Source: Nitrospira sp.
GTDB taxonomy: Bacteria > Nitrospirota > Nitrospiria > Nitrospirales > Nitrospiraceae
Length of the DNA stretch: 64,000 nucleotides
Assembly (NCBI GenBank): GCA_030123625.1
Contig: CP126121.1
Location: 750,179-814,178, forward strand
Direction: 5' to 3'
Below, one piece after another: positions 54,006-62,730 of the stretch; position 1 is the stretch's first letter, and each line of letters starts with the position of its first letter. The notes under the pieces are model-generated. The model searched no databases. It saw only the letters and a list, made by a program, of their open reading frames with translations, and was not told where the DNA came from. A program made the translations under genes and the position numbers.

Positions 54006-55031
54006 TCATGGCGCACGCAGCCGACCACGGAGCCCCGACGACACGATTACCTTCCCTTCATCGTCGATGATGATCGCTTCGACATCCGGTAAGCGCTCGA
54101 CCAACTCCATACCGCGCGCCGGACCCAGCACAAAGATTCCTGTATCCAGCCCATCGGCGACCGCCCCTTCTTTGGCGATGACTGTGACGCTTTGACAACC
54201 ACGAGCCGGCTGCAAGGTCTGTGAGTCCAAAATGTGATGATACCGGACTCCATCTCGCTCGAAGAACCGTTCGTAATCACCTGCCGTTGAAATCGCTTCA
54301 TCCTTTAAATCGATGACGGCAATGATTGCCTCATCTTCACGTGGATGCTTGATCCCGACGGGAAACCCATCGCGCTCGGGAAGGACACCGAAGGTTTTAA
54401 TATCTCCCGATAAGGCGACCACTCCGCTCCGAGCTCCTGCCCGTTTCATCTCCTCTACCGCCCGATCGGCCGCATATCCTTTTCCAATACCGCCGATATC
54501 GACACGCATTCCCTTGTGTGGAAGAAAAATGGTTTGCGCCTCCTTGTTGATATGGATAGTTGTCCAATCGACAAGAGGCTTCAGCTGTTGCAACTCCTTG
54601 TCATCCGGGATGTGTTGGCGTTCCGTAAAACTCCAGGCTTCCATAGCAGGGCCCACGGCGATATTAAAGCCGCCATCGGTCAATTGTGCCATTTCTATGG
54701 ATCGGACCACCAACTCCAATGTCTCGCGGCTCACCCGCACCGGCTGAAGGCCGGCTTCGGCATTTACATGTGAGAGTTCGCTGTTCGATCGCCAGGTGCT
54801 CAGTAACCGTTCGAGTCGCTTGATCTCATCGAATCCGGCCTGAATCGCTCGATTGGCCACGTCCTTGTCGGAAGCCACAGCAGTGATCGTCACCAGCGTG
54901 CCCATGTGAACCTGGGCACGCTTGATGGCGAGAGGCGGCGGATCAGGCCGCAGCTCCATACACCCCACCAAGGATGCTGCGATAAGGCAACACATTGCCA
55001 TCGAAATCGCAACGGTTCGCGGCGCCTTCAT
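54006..55031 (-). CDS. apbE: FAD:protein FMN transferase
   Basis: A 341-residue exported lipoprotein (MAMCCLIAASLVGCMELRP, lipobox Cys) of the ApbE family. It takes FMN from FAD and attaches it to a threonine of periplasmic or membrane proteins. Motifs: HMGTLVTITAVASD, VDIGGIGKGYAADRAVEEM, GVVALSGDIKTFG and STAGDYERFFERDGVRYHHILD (Mg site). The start ATG at 55031 lies 14 bases after the upstream gene. The target may be the FMN_bind protein at 58355-59023, about 3 kb away. Confidence 0.93.
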   Translation of the reverse strand: MKAPRTVAISMAMCCLIAASLVGCMELRPDPPPLAIKRAQVHMGTLVTITAVASDKDVANRAIQAGFDEIKRLERLLSTWRSNSELSHVNAEAGLQPVRVSRETLELVVRSIEMAQLTDGGFNIAVGPAMEAWSFTERQHIPDDKELQQLKPLVDWTTIHINKEAQTIFLPHKGMRVDIGGIGKGYAADRAVEEMKRAGARSGVVALSGDIKTFGVLPERDGFPVGIKHPREDEAIIAVIDLKDEAISTAGDYERFFERDGVRYHHILDSQTLQPARGCQSVTVIAKEGAVADGLDTGIFVLGPARGMELVERLPDVEAIIIDDEGKVIVSSGLRGRLRAP

Positions 55032-55045
55032 TGCAAGAATGACCT

Positions 55046-55651
55046 TCACCACCAATGTCGTCGGAAATATCTGGAAATCCGAGGGTAAGGCATGACTTCG
55101 TAGAGGCGTGCTTCCGCCTGTGACGGCTGAGGGAGCCTTTCCACCATGGAGCCTTCATTGAAGGCTGGATATTGTTCATTGAGAAAGGTACGTGCTATAG
55201 CTCGTTCCTCGGGAACCATTGACACAATGACGTTCCGTCCATAGCGCGGTGACTCGACTCCAAAGCGCCATATACCCACATGCGTGATGACATCTGCTTC
55301 TACGGAAAATGTCATATCTAAATCGGCCATGGACATGAAGGGCCCTTCACTGATCTGCACTCGGATGAGCCGATACTTTCCGGCCGGTAAATCGACGGCA
55401 AAACGTTGATCGGGAGACTCGATGTCCACCTGGAAGCGTTGTTCAGAGTCCTTGTCCTCCAATTCCAGAAACCGCATCTGTGGGACATACCGTCGAGACC
55501 GTTCGCCTGTCAGGACCGTTATGACTCTCCCCACGACCATGCTGCCTGCGACCCGATCTTGATCGACCAGTGAAGGCAATTCCGTCACACAACTCGACAT
55601 ACCGAAAACGAGCGGTCCCAGGAGACCTTCTCGAAACATCCGGATCTTCAT
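55046..55651 (-). CDS. Putative lipoprotein upstream of apbE
   Basis: A 201-residue protein starting MKIRMFREGLLGPLVFGMSSCVTELPS, a probable lipoprotein signal with Cys around residue 21. The body is beta-rich (FQVDIESPDQRFAVDLPAGKYRLIRVQISEGPF) and reads like a carboxypeptidase-regulatory-type or DUF2846-type domain. It is directly followed by apbE with a 14-base gap, in one operon. Its function is not known. The start may also lie at 55690. Confidence 0.7.
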   Translation of the reverse strand: MKIRMFREGLLGPLVFGMSSCVTELPSLVDQDRVAGSMVVGRVITVLTGERSRRYVPQMRFLELEDKDSEQRFQVDIESPDQRFAVDLPAGKYRLIRVQISEGPFMSMADLDMTFSVEADVITHVGIWRFGVESPRYGRNVIVSMVPEERAIARTFLNEQYPAFNEGSMVERLPQPSQAEARLYEVMPYPRISRYFRRHWW

Positions 55652-55716
55652 CATAGAAAAATTATATGACAAGCTGTGCTGAAATAGCACACACCGCCCT
55701 GCTAAAAACTAATCGC

Positions 55717-55770
55717 TTGACAGCTGGATACTGATCGGGATATTAATAATCGTTCTCAATTAAAATTCAT
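55717..55770 (+). promoter_or_regulatory. Promoter with Fur-box-like site before the Com-like gene
   Basis: TTGACA (55717-55722) is followed 18 bases later by TATTAA (55741-55746). The sequence TAATAATCGTTCTCA agrees with the 7-1-7 Fur consensus TGATAATCATTATCA at 12 of 15 positions and overlaps or follows the -10 element, a classic repressor placement. It is divergent to the apbE operon and may regulate both. Confidence 0.6.
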
Positions 55771-55782
55771 TCGCCACGGATC

Positions 55783-55962
55783 ATGACGATTACGAAGACG
55801 CTTACGTTGGAACGCGATCAGGCTCTTGAAACGCGCTGCGAGTGTGGGCAACTGATTGCCAAGGTATGTGGGCAAGGGTTGGAACTGAAGTGCAAACGGT
55901 GCAAGCGCATTGTCATCATCCCGTTCTCATCGATAGAGGGTTGGGGGAACGAACCATCATGA
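55783..55962 (+). CDS. Com-like zinc-ribbon peptide
   Basis: A 59-residue protein: ETRCECGQLIAKVCGQGLELKCKRCKRIVIIPF holds two CxC/CxxC pairs, matching small Com-type zinc-ribbon proteins. Com of phage Mu activates translation of mom; chromosomal copies are of unknown function. The start at 55783 has no strong SD, but the codon pattern is coherent and its stop TGA overlaps an ATG (55959). It lies behind the Fur-box-like promoter, so iron regulation is plausible. Confidence 0.75.
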   Translation: MTITKTLTLERDQALETRCECGQLIAKVCGQGLELKCKRCKRIVIIPFSSIEGWGNEPS

Positions 55963-56039
55963 CTCATTTCAGGCGGCAACTTACTTCTAGCTGTAATAAT
56001 AAGGAGACTTCCCGCCGCTTCCCGCAGGGAGCTTGTGGC

Positions 56040-56510
56040 ATGCCGAAGTCTCTTCTGACGGGCGTGCAAATTCTTCCGCTCATTCTGCTCGGAAGCATGG
56101 GCGGCTGCGCCTTGATAAGCGGAATGCAAGAACGGTCTACCGCGTGCAGCTATGATCAGGCCTGGGATGCGGCGGTCGATACCGTGAAGGATCGCTCGAC
56201 CGACACAAAGAATAAAGACACCGGATTGATCGTCACTCACTGGCTTGAAATCCCAATGCCGGGACGAACCTACGGCATTTTTGGGAGAAACGTAGCGGAC
56301 AGCAGGGATCGGTCCCGCCTCACACTGGAGGTGAAGCGGTCGGATGATGTCACAAGAATTTCTTTCATCGAAGAACGGCAGAGCTGGGCATTTCGCGGGG
56401 GAGCGCGTCTCTTCGGCTGGACTCCGACGGACCCTTCGGAAGAAGTCATGCGCGACGTGCGGAATCGGATTGATGCCAATCTGAAGGAGCACGGATGTAC
56501 CGTCAGCTAA
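56040..56510 (+). CDS. Lipoprotein of unknown function
   Basis: A 156-residue protein with a lipobox (LLGSMGGCALISGMQERS). The remaining sequence (AWDAAVDTVKDRSTDTKNKDTGLIVTHWLEIPMPG) has no clear family, though it resembles small outer-membrane-associated lipoproteins. The frame is also open from 55959, overlapping the Com-like gene, so the start could be there. Likely cotranscribed with the Com-like gene. Confidence 0.7.
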   Translation: MPKSLLTGVQILPLILLGSMGGCALISGMQERSTACSYDQAWDAAVDTVKDRSTDTKNKDTGLIVTHWLEIPMPGRTYGIFGRNVADSRDRSRLTLEVKRSDDVTRISFIEERQSWAFRGGARLFGWTPTDPSEEVMRDVRNRIDANLKEHGCTVS

Positions 56511-56727
56511 TCCTAATCCGAAGGTATTTTTGACACCAGGACACACAGCGGCACCAGACGACGTGGCGAACGGGGTACCCCACCGAGCACAACGGAATGG
56601 CTCACTGGAAGATGGGCCGCACGGCGCAAGGAATAACGAGGAAGACTGGGAGACAGGAACATCATAAACTTACGGCGCAAGAGGAGGCATTGCAGTCACA
56701 TCTCAATTCTAGAGCTATAGAGCGCGT

Positions 56728-56744
56728 GTCATTCCCGCGAAGAC
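56728..56744. repeat. Half copy of the interspersed repeat
   Basis: GTCATTCCCGCGAAGACC matches one arm and tail of the repeat at 178-212 and 3919-4000, but its second arm is not intact. It lies in the gap before the porin gene. Confidence 0.45.
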
Positions 56745-56800
56745 CAGAGACCTTCGAGTCCCGAGTCATACCACAACCTTAGTCATGAAGGAGGGTGCCG

Positions 56801-58300
56801 ATGAAGATGCGGTCACTCCTCGGGGCTCTTGTCATTGTCAGCCTATCGGTGATGCCGGTTTGGGCCGAAAACTTGACCCCGGAGGAAATCAAAAAAATGA
56901 TCGACGAAGCGGTAGAAAAACGCTTGCAGGAACGCGAGCGGCAAGGACCGCCGCTGGAACCTCAGGAAGGGGTAGAACCAACGGCCGAACCTAATATTGG
57001 CCCTATTCCTGAAGTTGGCAGGGACCTTCGCGCCAAAGAGCGGCAACCTCTGTCCTTCAGCTCAACCGGATCGGGGCGACTTCTGTACGCGAAACCGTTC
57101 CTGACGTTTCCCAAGGCGATTGTCGGCGGATATTTCGACATTCAATATCGGGCCCATCGTCAGTCGGTGCTTGAAACGGGCTATGACGCCATACGAGGCG
57201 GCCAAGGCACCACGAACGGGTTCGATCAGCAGCGACTCGTTCCGTTTATCTATGCGGACATTACCGAGCATGTGAAGTTTGGATCTGAAATCGAGATCGA
57301 ACATGGGATCAGGGAAACCAATAGTCTGGAAATCAGCGCAGAGTTCGCATTCATCGATTACCTGATACATGAAAGCGTCAACCTACGAGGAGGAATCATC
57401 CTCCTCCCCATCGGCAAGTTTAACCTTCTGCATGATTCGCCGTTGAACGACTTGACCGATCGACCGTTGGTCAGCACACTGATCATCCCGAGTACCATAT
57501 CGGAAACAGGCGTCGGCCTATACGGTACGTTCTATCCCGGGCGAACCGGCAAGCTGGATTATGAAATCTATGCGACGACCGGCCCTTGCGGCTACAACAC
57601 CGATGGAAGCCCTCGCGTCACTGAGTTTGACGGCACGAAAAATTCCCGTCAACGGAAATGCTTGTCCGAGGACGGGCTCGATATCAATAATGGAAAAGCG
57701 GTCGTAGGACGCGTCGCGTACAGCCCGATGCTGGGCGTCGAAGTGGCCGGGTCCGGATATTATGGGAATCAATCGCCCACAAGCTATAACCCGCTCAGTA
57801 TCTTTGCCATAGACTGGACCCTTCAAAAGGGCCCGTTTGAACTCATTGGCGAGGCCGCCTGGGCCTATGCGAGAAATAACAATCGAGCTATCCCCGGAAG
57901 TACATTTGGATTCGCGCCAGGTTCTCGGATAACCGGCATCAACGCACTAGGATTCACACTCAACCCGCTCGCCACTCCCCCTGAAAGGATGCAAGGATTT
58001 TATATCCAGGGCAACTACCACTTCATGCCTTCTTTTTTGACGAACCTCTCACCAAAGCGTTTCGGTGAAGGTTCGACATTCACCGCCGTCATCCGCTACG
58101 ACCGAGTCAATTTGAATTTAGACAACAAAGGAGAGAACGCGGGGAAGTACGAGCAGATTTCGTTCGGATTGAACTACCGTCCGATCGAAGATACGGTGTT
58201 CAAGATCAGTTATCAGTACTTGCCGCAGTCCTTTAACCCAAACGACGGACAACGCGTTCACGACCAGGCATTGGTTATTTCAGCGGCAACCTATTTTTAA
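56801..58300 (+). CDS. Outer-membrane porin-like protein
   Basis: A 499-residue protein: signal peptide (MKMRSLLGALVIVSLSVMPVWA), a short helical/coiled region (NLTPEEIKKMIDEAVEKRLQERE) and a large beta-barrel with alternating strands (VGGYFDIQYRAHRQSVLETGY, HVKFGSEIEIEH, FSISYQYLPQSF-like end). It ends in an aromatic/hydrophobic residue run ALVISAATYF, as barrels do. AAGGAGG precedes the ATG at 56801. It heads the porin-FMN_bind-membrane gene set. Ligand unknown. Confidence 0.85.
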   Translation: MKMRSLLGALVIVSLSVMPVWAENLTPEEIKKMIDEAVEKRLQERERQGPPLEPQEGVEPTAEPNIGPIPEVGRDLRAKERQPLSFSSTGSGRLLYAKPFLTFPKAIVGGYFDIQYRAHRQSVLETGYDAIRGGQGTTNGFDQQRLVPFIYADITEHVKFGSEIEIEHGIRETNSLEISAEFAFIDYLIHESVNLRGGIILLPIGKFNLLHDSPLNDLTDRPLVSTLIIPSTISETGVGLYGTFYPGRTGKLDYEIYATTGPCGYNTDGSPRVTEFDGTKNSRQRKCLSEDGLDINNGKAVVGRVAYSPMLGVEVAGSGYYGNQSPTSYNPLSIFAIDWTLQKGPFELIGEAAWAYARNNNRAIPGSTFGFAPGSRITGINALGFTLNPLATPPERMQGFYIQGNYHFMPSFLTNLSPKRFGEGSTFTAVIRYDRVNLNLDNKGENAGKYEQISFGLNYRPIEDTVFKISYQYLPQSFNPNDGQRVHDQALVISAATYF

Positions 58301-58306
58301 AGACCT

Positions 58307-58337
58307 GGGGAGGCCGGCGGTTACTGTCGGCCTCCCC
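58307..58337. repeat. Intercistronic hairpin, porin / FMN_bind
   Basis: GGGGAGGCCG (58307-58316) pairs with CGGCCTCCCC (58328-58337) around an 11-base loop, 7 bases after the porin stop. No T-run follows, and the next gene starts at 58355, so partial read-through or differential mRNA stability is more likely than full termination. Confidence 0.55.
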
Positions 58338-58354
58338 GCAATCGAGGCGACCTC

Positions 58355-59023
58355 ATGATCATTGGCATACTCTCCATACTAGCGGTTCTTTTTGCGATAC
58401 CCGTTTCCTCCGTTGGCGCTGAGCGTGTATGGGACAGCGACCTCAAGCGTTATCTCACCGATCAAGAGATGAACATGGCCGAAGTCTATCTGCGGGAGGA
58501 AGAGGGCATCAAGATCATGCTTCCGAAGTCCGAACGGGTCCGCAAGGATATCATCACGCTCAATCGCGAGAAAAAATCCCTCATTGAAGAGCGCATCGGC
58601 TGGAAATTCCCGGAACAATCATTCGAGGTGTACATCGGAGAAACCGGAGGTCAGATCGACGGCTATGCGGTCGTCCAAAACACGATCGGCAAGCACAAGC
58701 CGATGACCTACATGGTCGGCGTCGATAATGAGGGGTCCGTATCGAATGTTGAGCTTCTTGTGTTCCGCGAATCGCGCGGGAGCGAAGTTCGGAAGAAGCG
58801 GTTTAACGCCCAGTATGAGGGCAAGACCGTTCTCGATCCGGTTCGGATCAATAAGGACATCACCAACATCACCGGCGCCACCATGTCCGTTCGCTCGATG
58901 AGCGCCGGCATCAAACGGGCATTGGTACTGATCGACGAGTTTTACTTGAAACCGGCCGGAATCGGCAGCGACACGATGGCTGCGAAAGATAAGGGATTCT
59001 TCTCGTCCATCTTTGGGAATTAA
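58355..59023 (+). CDS. FMN-binding periplasmic protein (FMN_bind domain)
   Basis: A 222-residue exported protein (IIGILSILAVLFAIPVSSVGA signal). The FMN_bind domain ends with ITNITGATMSVRSM, matching the [S/T]GAT-x-[S/T] flavinylation site, where the threonine receives FMN from ApbE. An apbE gene lies 3 kb away. The flavin could carry electrons between the membrane protein encoded next and an acceptor. There is no haem motif. Confidence 0.9.
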   Translation: MIIGILSILAVLFAIPVSSVGAERVWDSDLKRYLTDQEMNMAEVYLREEEGIKIMLPKSERVRKDIITLNREKKSLIEERIGWKFPEQSFEVYIGETGGQIDGYAVVQNTIGKHKPMTYMVGVDNEGSVSNVELLVFRESRGSEVRKKRFNAQYEGKTVLDPVRINKDITNITGATMSVRSMSAGIKRALVLIDEFYLKPAGIGSDTMAAKDKGFFSSIFGN

Positions 59024-59048
59024 CCTCAAGCGGACCAAGCGTCCCGAC

Positions 59049-59567
59049 ATGCGCAACTTTAACCAGAAATTTAGGCTGCGTGATGCTGATCGACATATTC
59101 GGTTGCTCTACACCTTGTTCTTGCTCTTAATGTTGGCCGGCTTTGCCTTCTCTTTTTTTTGGGCACATAGCATGACGGGCCTCTCGCCGCAAGGCATTGC
59201 CGATCACTATCGAGGGTCCGATACGACGTTCGGGGAACCCATGTCCTTTCGCGAATTGGCAGAAATCACGCATTTTCATCTCTTTACGATGCCGGTCGTG
59301 TTCATGATCCTCATTCATGTGATGTATCTGACCGGTGCAAGCCGAATACTGAAAACGGTCATCACATGGGCCGGCTTCGGCGGGGTGATCCTCGACCTTC
59401 TGTCGCCGTGGTTGATCAGTTATGTCTCCCCTATTTTCGTCGTCTCGATGTTGGCCGGTGATACGCTGATGACCGTCAGCTTTCTGACGATGCTTGTCGT
59501 CCCGCTGTATGAGATGTGGGTACTCGAGCAACCCCTGATGGGAGGAAAACGACCGCAAGAATCGTAA
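59049..59567 (+). CDS. Four-helix membrane protein with conserved His
   Basis: A 172-residue inner-membrane protein with four hydrophobic helices (LLYTLFLLLMLAGFAFSFFW, FTMPVVFMILIHVMYLTG, WAGFGGVILDLLSPWLISYV, MTVSFLTMLVVPLYEMWV). It contains ITHFHLFTMPVVFMILIHVMYL, with three histidines that could ligate a b-haem. The ATG at 59049 is preferred; a TTG at 59013 overlaps the previous gene. It follows the FMN-binding gene by 25 bases. Likely an electron-transfer partner; no family name is certain. Confidence 0.7.
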   Translation: MRNFNQKFRLRDADRHIRLLYTLFLLLMLAGFAFSFFWAHSMTGLSPQGIADHYRGSDTTFGEPMSFRELAEITHFHLFTMPVVFMILIHVMYLTGASRILKTVITWAGFGGVILDLLSPWLISYVSPIFVVSMLAGDTLMTVSFLTMLVVPLYEMWVLEQPLMGGKRPQES

Positions 59568-59616
59568 GATTCAAATTGCCTGCGCAATTGTTTCAGAGGC
59601 CAGCGGTTATTCACCC

Positions 59617-59660
59617 AGAGCCCAGGATCACGACAGCGGTCCTAGGGCTCTGTGTTTTTT
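59617..59660 (+). terminator. Intrinsic terminator after the redox operon
   Basis: AGAGCCCAGGA (from 59617) pairs with TCCTAGGGCTCT (to 59651) apart from one bulged A, and a T6 run (59655-59660) follows. This is a classic Rho-independent terminator at the end of the porin-FMN_bind-membrane operon. Confidence 0.8.
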
Positions 59661-59673
59661 CGGAGGTGATGTG

Positions 59674-60369
59674 ATGCACACCCATATAGCAGATCAGGTT
59701 GAACCAGCCGTGCTGAAGATTCAAAGCATGCTGCAGAAGATCGACCGTCTTCATCTTCCAGCGACATCCCGGCGCGATGTCGAAAGCATCCTGGTCCGGC
59801 AAGTCGGTAAGGAGCTGGATCGGCTCCTGCCATGGCAAGCGGGCCATGGCCAAGAGACGGCAGCTGTTGCGATTCGTATGGGGTTTGCTGCGAACCTTGA
59901 TTATGAACTCTTGCATCAACTGAAACTGGCCGCCTTGCTTCACGACATCGGTCTCCTGATGCTTCCGACTCACCTCCAAACAGGGCGGGAGGCTCGAGAT
60001 CCGGAATCGTACGTGGCCATTCAGAATCATCCGCGGTTCGGGGCGAATTTACTCGAGCCTTTCTCATTCCTTCGTGACGCGACCATCATGATCGCCCATC
60101 ATCATGAGCGATGGGACGGATCAGGCTATCCCTATGGCCTTAGAGGAGCGTTCATTCCGCTGGGCGCCAGAATTCTTGCCGTCGCCGACGCATTCGAGGC
60201 TATTCAGGTTCCCCATGTCCCCGACCGATCTTTGCGTGATCGTATCGCGCTTCGAATTCTGCGGGTGGCCTCTGGAACTCAATTCGATCCCTTTATCGTC
60301 GATCTCTTGGTCGAACTGACCCTCGCCTCTCCCGGAGATCCGCTTAACAGAAGGACTACTGCGCCATGA
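59674..60369 (+). CDS. HD-GYP-type phosphodiesterase-like protein
   Basis: A 231-residue protein with a full HD-GYP signature: LLHDIGLLMLP, QNHPRFGANLLEP, AHHHERWDGSGYPYGLRG and LAVADAFEAI. Such domains degrade cyclic di-GMP. There is no receiver domain; the N-terminus (MHTHIADQVEPAVLKIQSML) may be a small dimerisation part. GGAGG precedes the ATG at 59674. The last residues overlap the next gene by 4 bases, implying coupling to the cytochrome. Confidence 0.88.
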   Translation: MHTHIADQVEPAVLKIQSMLQKIDRLHLPATSRRDVESILVRQVGKELDRLLPWQAGHGQETAAVAIRMGFAANLDYELLHQLKLAALLHDIGLLMLPTHLQTGREARDPESYVAIQNHPRFGANLLEPFSFLRDATIMIAHHHERWDGSGYPYGLRGAFIPLGARILAVADAFEAIQVPHVPDRSLRDRIALRILRVASGTQFDPFIVDLLVELTLASPGDPLNRRTTAP

Positions 60370-62099
60370 ATCATGCCCATGTCCTTCATCAAACATCGAC
60401 GTATCGCACCCTTCTCTTCTCTCTCCTTTGGCTCAGCCTGGGTGCCTGCTCGTCGGGCGGTGAAGGCTCATCTCCGCCTGTCGCCCTCGCACCCGGTACG
60501 CCCGGCGCCGAAGAGGACGTCGGCGAACGGTTGTTCCTTGACACCCGATTTGCGCAGGCGTTCAAAGTCTTCATGGACAATGGCGGCAACGTCAACAACC
60601 CCAATGCCGGTGATGGCGTCGTCAATTCCCTCGAAACCTTGGGGGCGCCGATTAATCCGGGGCCGTTCAGGGGCATGTCGATGAATTGTCGGACCTGCCA
60701 TTTGGTGGACGATGTCCTGGCGTCACCTAGTGGAGGCATGCGGGCCTATGCCGACTTTGCGCACCGCAGTCCTATTCCAGCCAGAGCCGACGGTAAGACT
60801 CACGCGCCACGGAATTCTCCGCCGCTGGTCAACTCGAGCCTCAATAGGCCGGGAGGGGTGTTGTTCCACCTCGACGCCGAATTCAATTCGATGGAAGATC
60901 TGGTCGCTGGAACCTATACGGGCCGCAACTTCGGTTGGCTCCCCGGCGAAAAGGCTCAGGCCATCGCACACATCGCAAAGGTAGTTCGGGAAGACGATGG
61001 TTCTTTTGATTTGACCGACACCGGTTTGTCTTACAGAATTTTATTTACCGGCACCAATCCGGATATTCCCGACGAACTGCGCCTGCCTCCGCAATATCGC
61101 GCCTTCATTGGATCGGCCACCGACCAGGAAATCTTCGACGCGGTCGTGAAGGTCGTCACGGCGTACGTGAACGGTCTTCGGTTTTCCAAGACCGACGACA
61201 ACGGGGTGCCAATCCGCTCGCCGTTTGATGTGTTTCTCAGCATCAACGGCTTACCTCAGCGGCCGGATCCGAATGAATCTCCGCTTTCCTATAGCCGGCG
61301 GCTCCGGGCGCTGATCAATGCACCGAGCTTCTCTCCGCAATTCGTGACGTCCAACCCCAACCGACCGGACGGACGGTTCCAATTCCACACTCAGGCCTTC
61401 GAGTTCGGTGCGACGGAGCTGGCCGGCTTGAGGATGTTCCTCTCCGAGCCGGCTACGCTGCCCGCTTCACCAGCCGAGTTGACAGCGGGCAAGATCGGCA
61501 ACTGCATTGCGTGCCATGCCGCCCCCGACTTTACGGATTTCAAGCTGCACAATACCGGCACGACACAAAGAGAGTACGACAGCATTCACGGTGCGAACGC
61601 ATTCAACGCTCTCGTGATCCCGAATCTTGCCGCTCGTAATGGAAACTATGATGCCTTCCTCCCTGCCACGGAGCACCATCCCAATGCCTCGGAACGTTTC
61701 CGAGCCATCCCTACGATCGCCGATCCTACTTTGGTCGATCTGGGTGTATGGAATATCTTCGCCAATCCCGACATCCCGAATCCCCAGGCCAAAATCAGAG
61801 CCATCTTGTGCGATGACCAGGTGCCGTGCCCCTTATCCGATTCGGTCTTACTGGATCGCGCCATCGCCAGATTCAAAACGCCAGGCCTCCGCGATCCCGA
61901 CCATTCCGCTCCTTTTATGCACAACGGTCGATTGGATACGTTAGACGACGTGATCAATTCCTATATCGACAGATCAAACGAAGCTCGCGCAGGAACGTTG
62001 CGCAATGGAGATAGCCGGCTTCAGGGCATCGCGCTCAAGCCCAACGACATCGTCCCTCTCGTGGCATTTCTTAAATCTCTGAATGAGGACTATCAATAG
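60366..62099 (+). CDS. Dihaem cytochrome c lipoprotein, MauG/CcpA-like
   Basis: A 577-residue lipoprotein (LLWLSLGACSSGGEGS, Cys28) with two CxxCH haem sites: CRTCH (C108-H112) and CIACH (C380-H384). The overall plan resembles dihaem cytochrome c peroxidases/MauG relatives: a long interdomain linker and TPGLRDPDHSAPFMHNGRLDTLDDVINSY, the C-terminal sequence typical of such enzymes. The ATG overlaps the HD-GYP stop. It is exported and faces the periplasm or outside. Confidence 0.9.
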   Translation: MNHAHVLHQTSTYRTLLFSLLWLSLGACSSGGEGSSPPVALAPGTPGAEEDVGERLFLDTRFAQAFKVFMDNGGNVNNPNAGDGVVNSLETLGAPINPGPFRGMSMNCRTCHLVDDVLASPSGGMRAYADFAHRSPIPARADGKTHAPRNSPPLVNSSLNRPGGVLFHLDAEFNSMEDLVAGTYTGRNFGWLPGEKAQAIAHIAKVVREDDGSFDLTDTGLSYRILFTGTNPDIPDELRLPPQYRAFIGSATDQEIFDAVVKVVTAYVNGLRFSKTDDNGVPIRSPFDVFLSINGLPQRPDPNESPLSYSRRLRALINAPSFSPQFVTSNPNRPDGRFQFHTQAFEFGATELAGLRMFLSEPATLPASPAELTAGKIGNCIACHAAPDFTDFKLHNTGTTQREYDSIHGANAFNALVIPNLAARNGNYDAFLPATEHHPNASERFRAIPTIADPTLVDLGVWNIFANPDIPNPQAKIRAILCDDQVPCPLSDSVLLDRAIARFKTPGLRDPDHSAPFMHNGRLDTLDDVINSYIDRSNEARAGTLRNGDSRLQGIALKPNDIVPLVAFLKSLNEDYQ

Positions 62100-62118
62100 T
62101 CATTTCTAGGCTAGTGGA

Positions 62119-62346
62119 ATGAAAACCCGTCTCCCTATGCAACAAGCGGAGTCTCGCATGTCGCGCTCCGATTCTGAGATACGTGTCGCGACCTGCAACC
62201 GCTGCGACAGACCTACTGGACACCAGAGCTCTTTCCTCTGGTGCAGAAACTGCCGGCTATTCAATCGGCAGCAAGGGCGAGCACGCGGGCTCATAAAATC
62301 GCTCCGAACCCGACGCCTTAAAGCCTGGTTGAAAACTATTCACTAG
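62119..62346 (+). CDS. Small zinc-ribbon-like protein
   Basis: A 75-residue basic protein with CNRCDRPTGHQSSFLWCRNC, two CxxC pairs fit for zinc. The rest is Arg/Lys-rich (QQGRARGLIKSLRTRRLKAWLKTI), suggestive of nucleic-acid binding. The start may be at 62137 or 62158, the last having GGAG before it. No family recognised. Confidence 0.5.
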   Translation: MKTRLPMQQAESRMSRSDSEIRVATCNRCDRPTGHQSSFLWCRNCRLFNRQQGRARGLIKSLRTRRLKAWLKTIH

Positions 62347-62511
62347 GTAAATGGGTTGGGGTGCTTCGACGTGTTTCTGTTTTTCCAGGCCAAGCGATCA
62401 TAAGGACTCATGGATTGCCCCCATACCAGGAACCGGATGTTCTTCCACGTATCATGAATTCATCATTTGACTGCAGCGGACAGGCCTCGTAGGAATAGAA
62501 CCAAGCGTGCT

Positions 62512-62730
62512 ATGAGCAGCGGCTACATCATCAATATTGAAGAAGCGACGACCAGGAACGAACATGATCGTCGAGTGTTATTTACCGCACATCATACCCA
62601 ACTGGTGCTGATGAGCTTGACGCCGGGCGAAGAGATCGGAGAAGAGATGCATGACCTCGATCAGTTTATCCGCTTTGAGGCAGGTGAAGGCAGTGTGATC
62701 CTAAGCCCCTCGGGGAAGAATGGCGGGTAG
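62512..62730 (+). pseudogene. Truncated cupin-domain gene
   Basis: 72 residues: SGYIINIEEATTRNEHDRRVLFTAHHTQLVLMSLTPGEEIGEEMHDLDQFIRFEAGEGSVIL matches the N-terminal half of small cupins (GEEIGEEVHDLDQFFRIEAGEG), then stops at 62730 after a short off-family tail. The remaining half (about 40-60 residues with the second His-bearing motif) is missing. The break coincides with a hairpin (62723-62741+). Metal-ligand His (EEMHDLDQF) is retained. Probably inactive or a minimal variant. Confidence 0.6.

Noticed and set aside
56597..56782. 61-codon plus-strand frame before the porin gene
   Set aside because: Runs through the half copy of the interspersed repeat and has no recognisable product.
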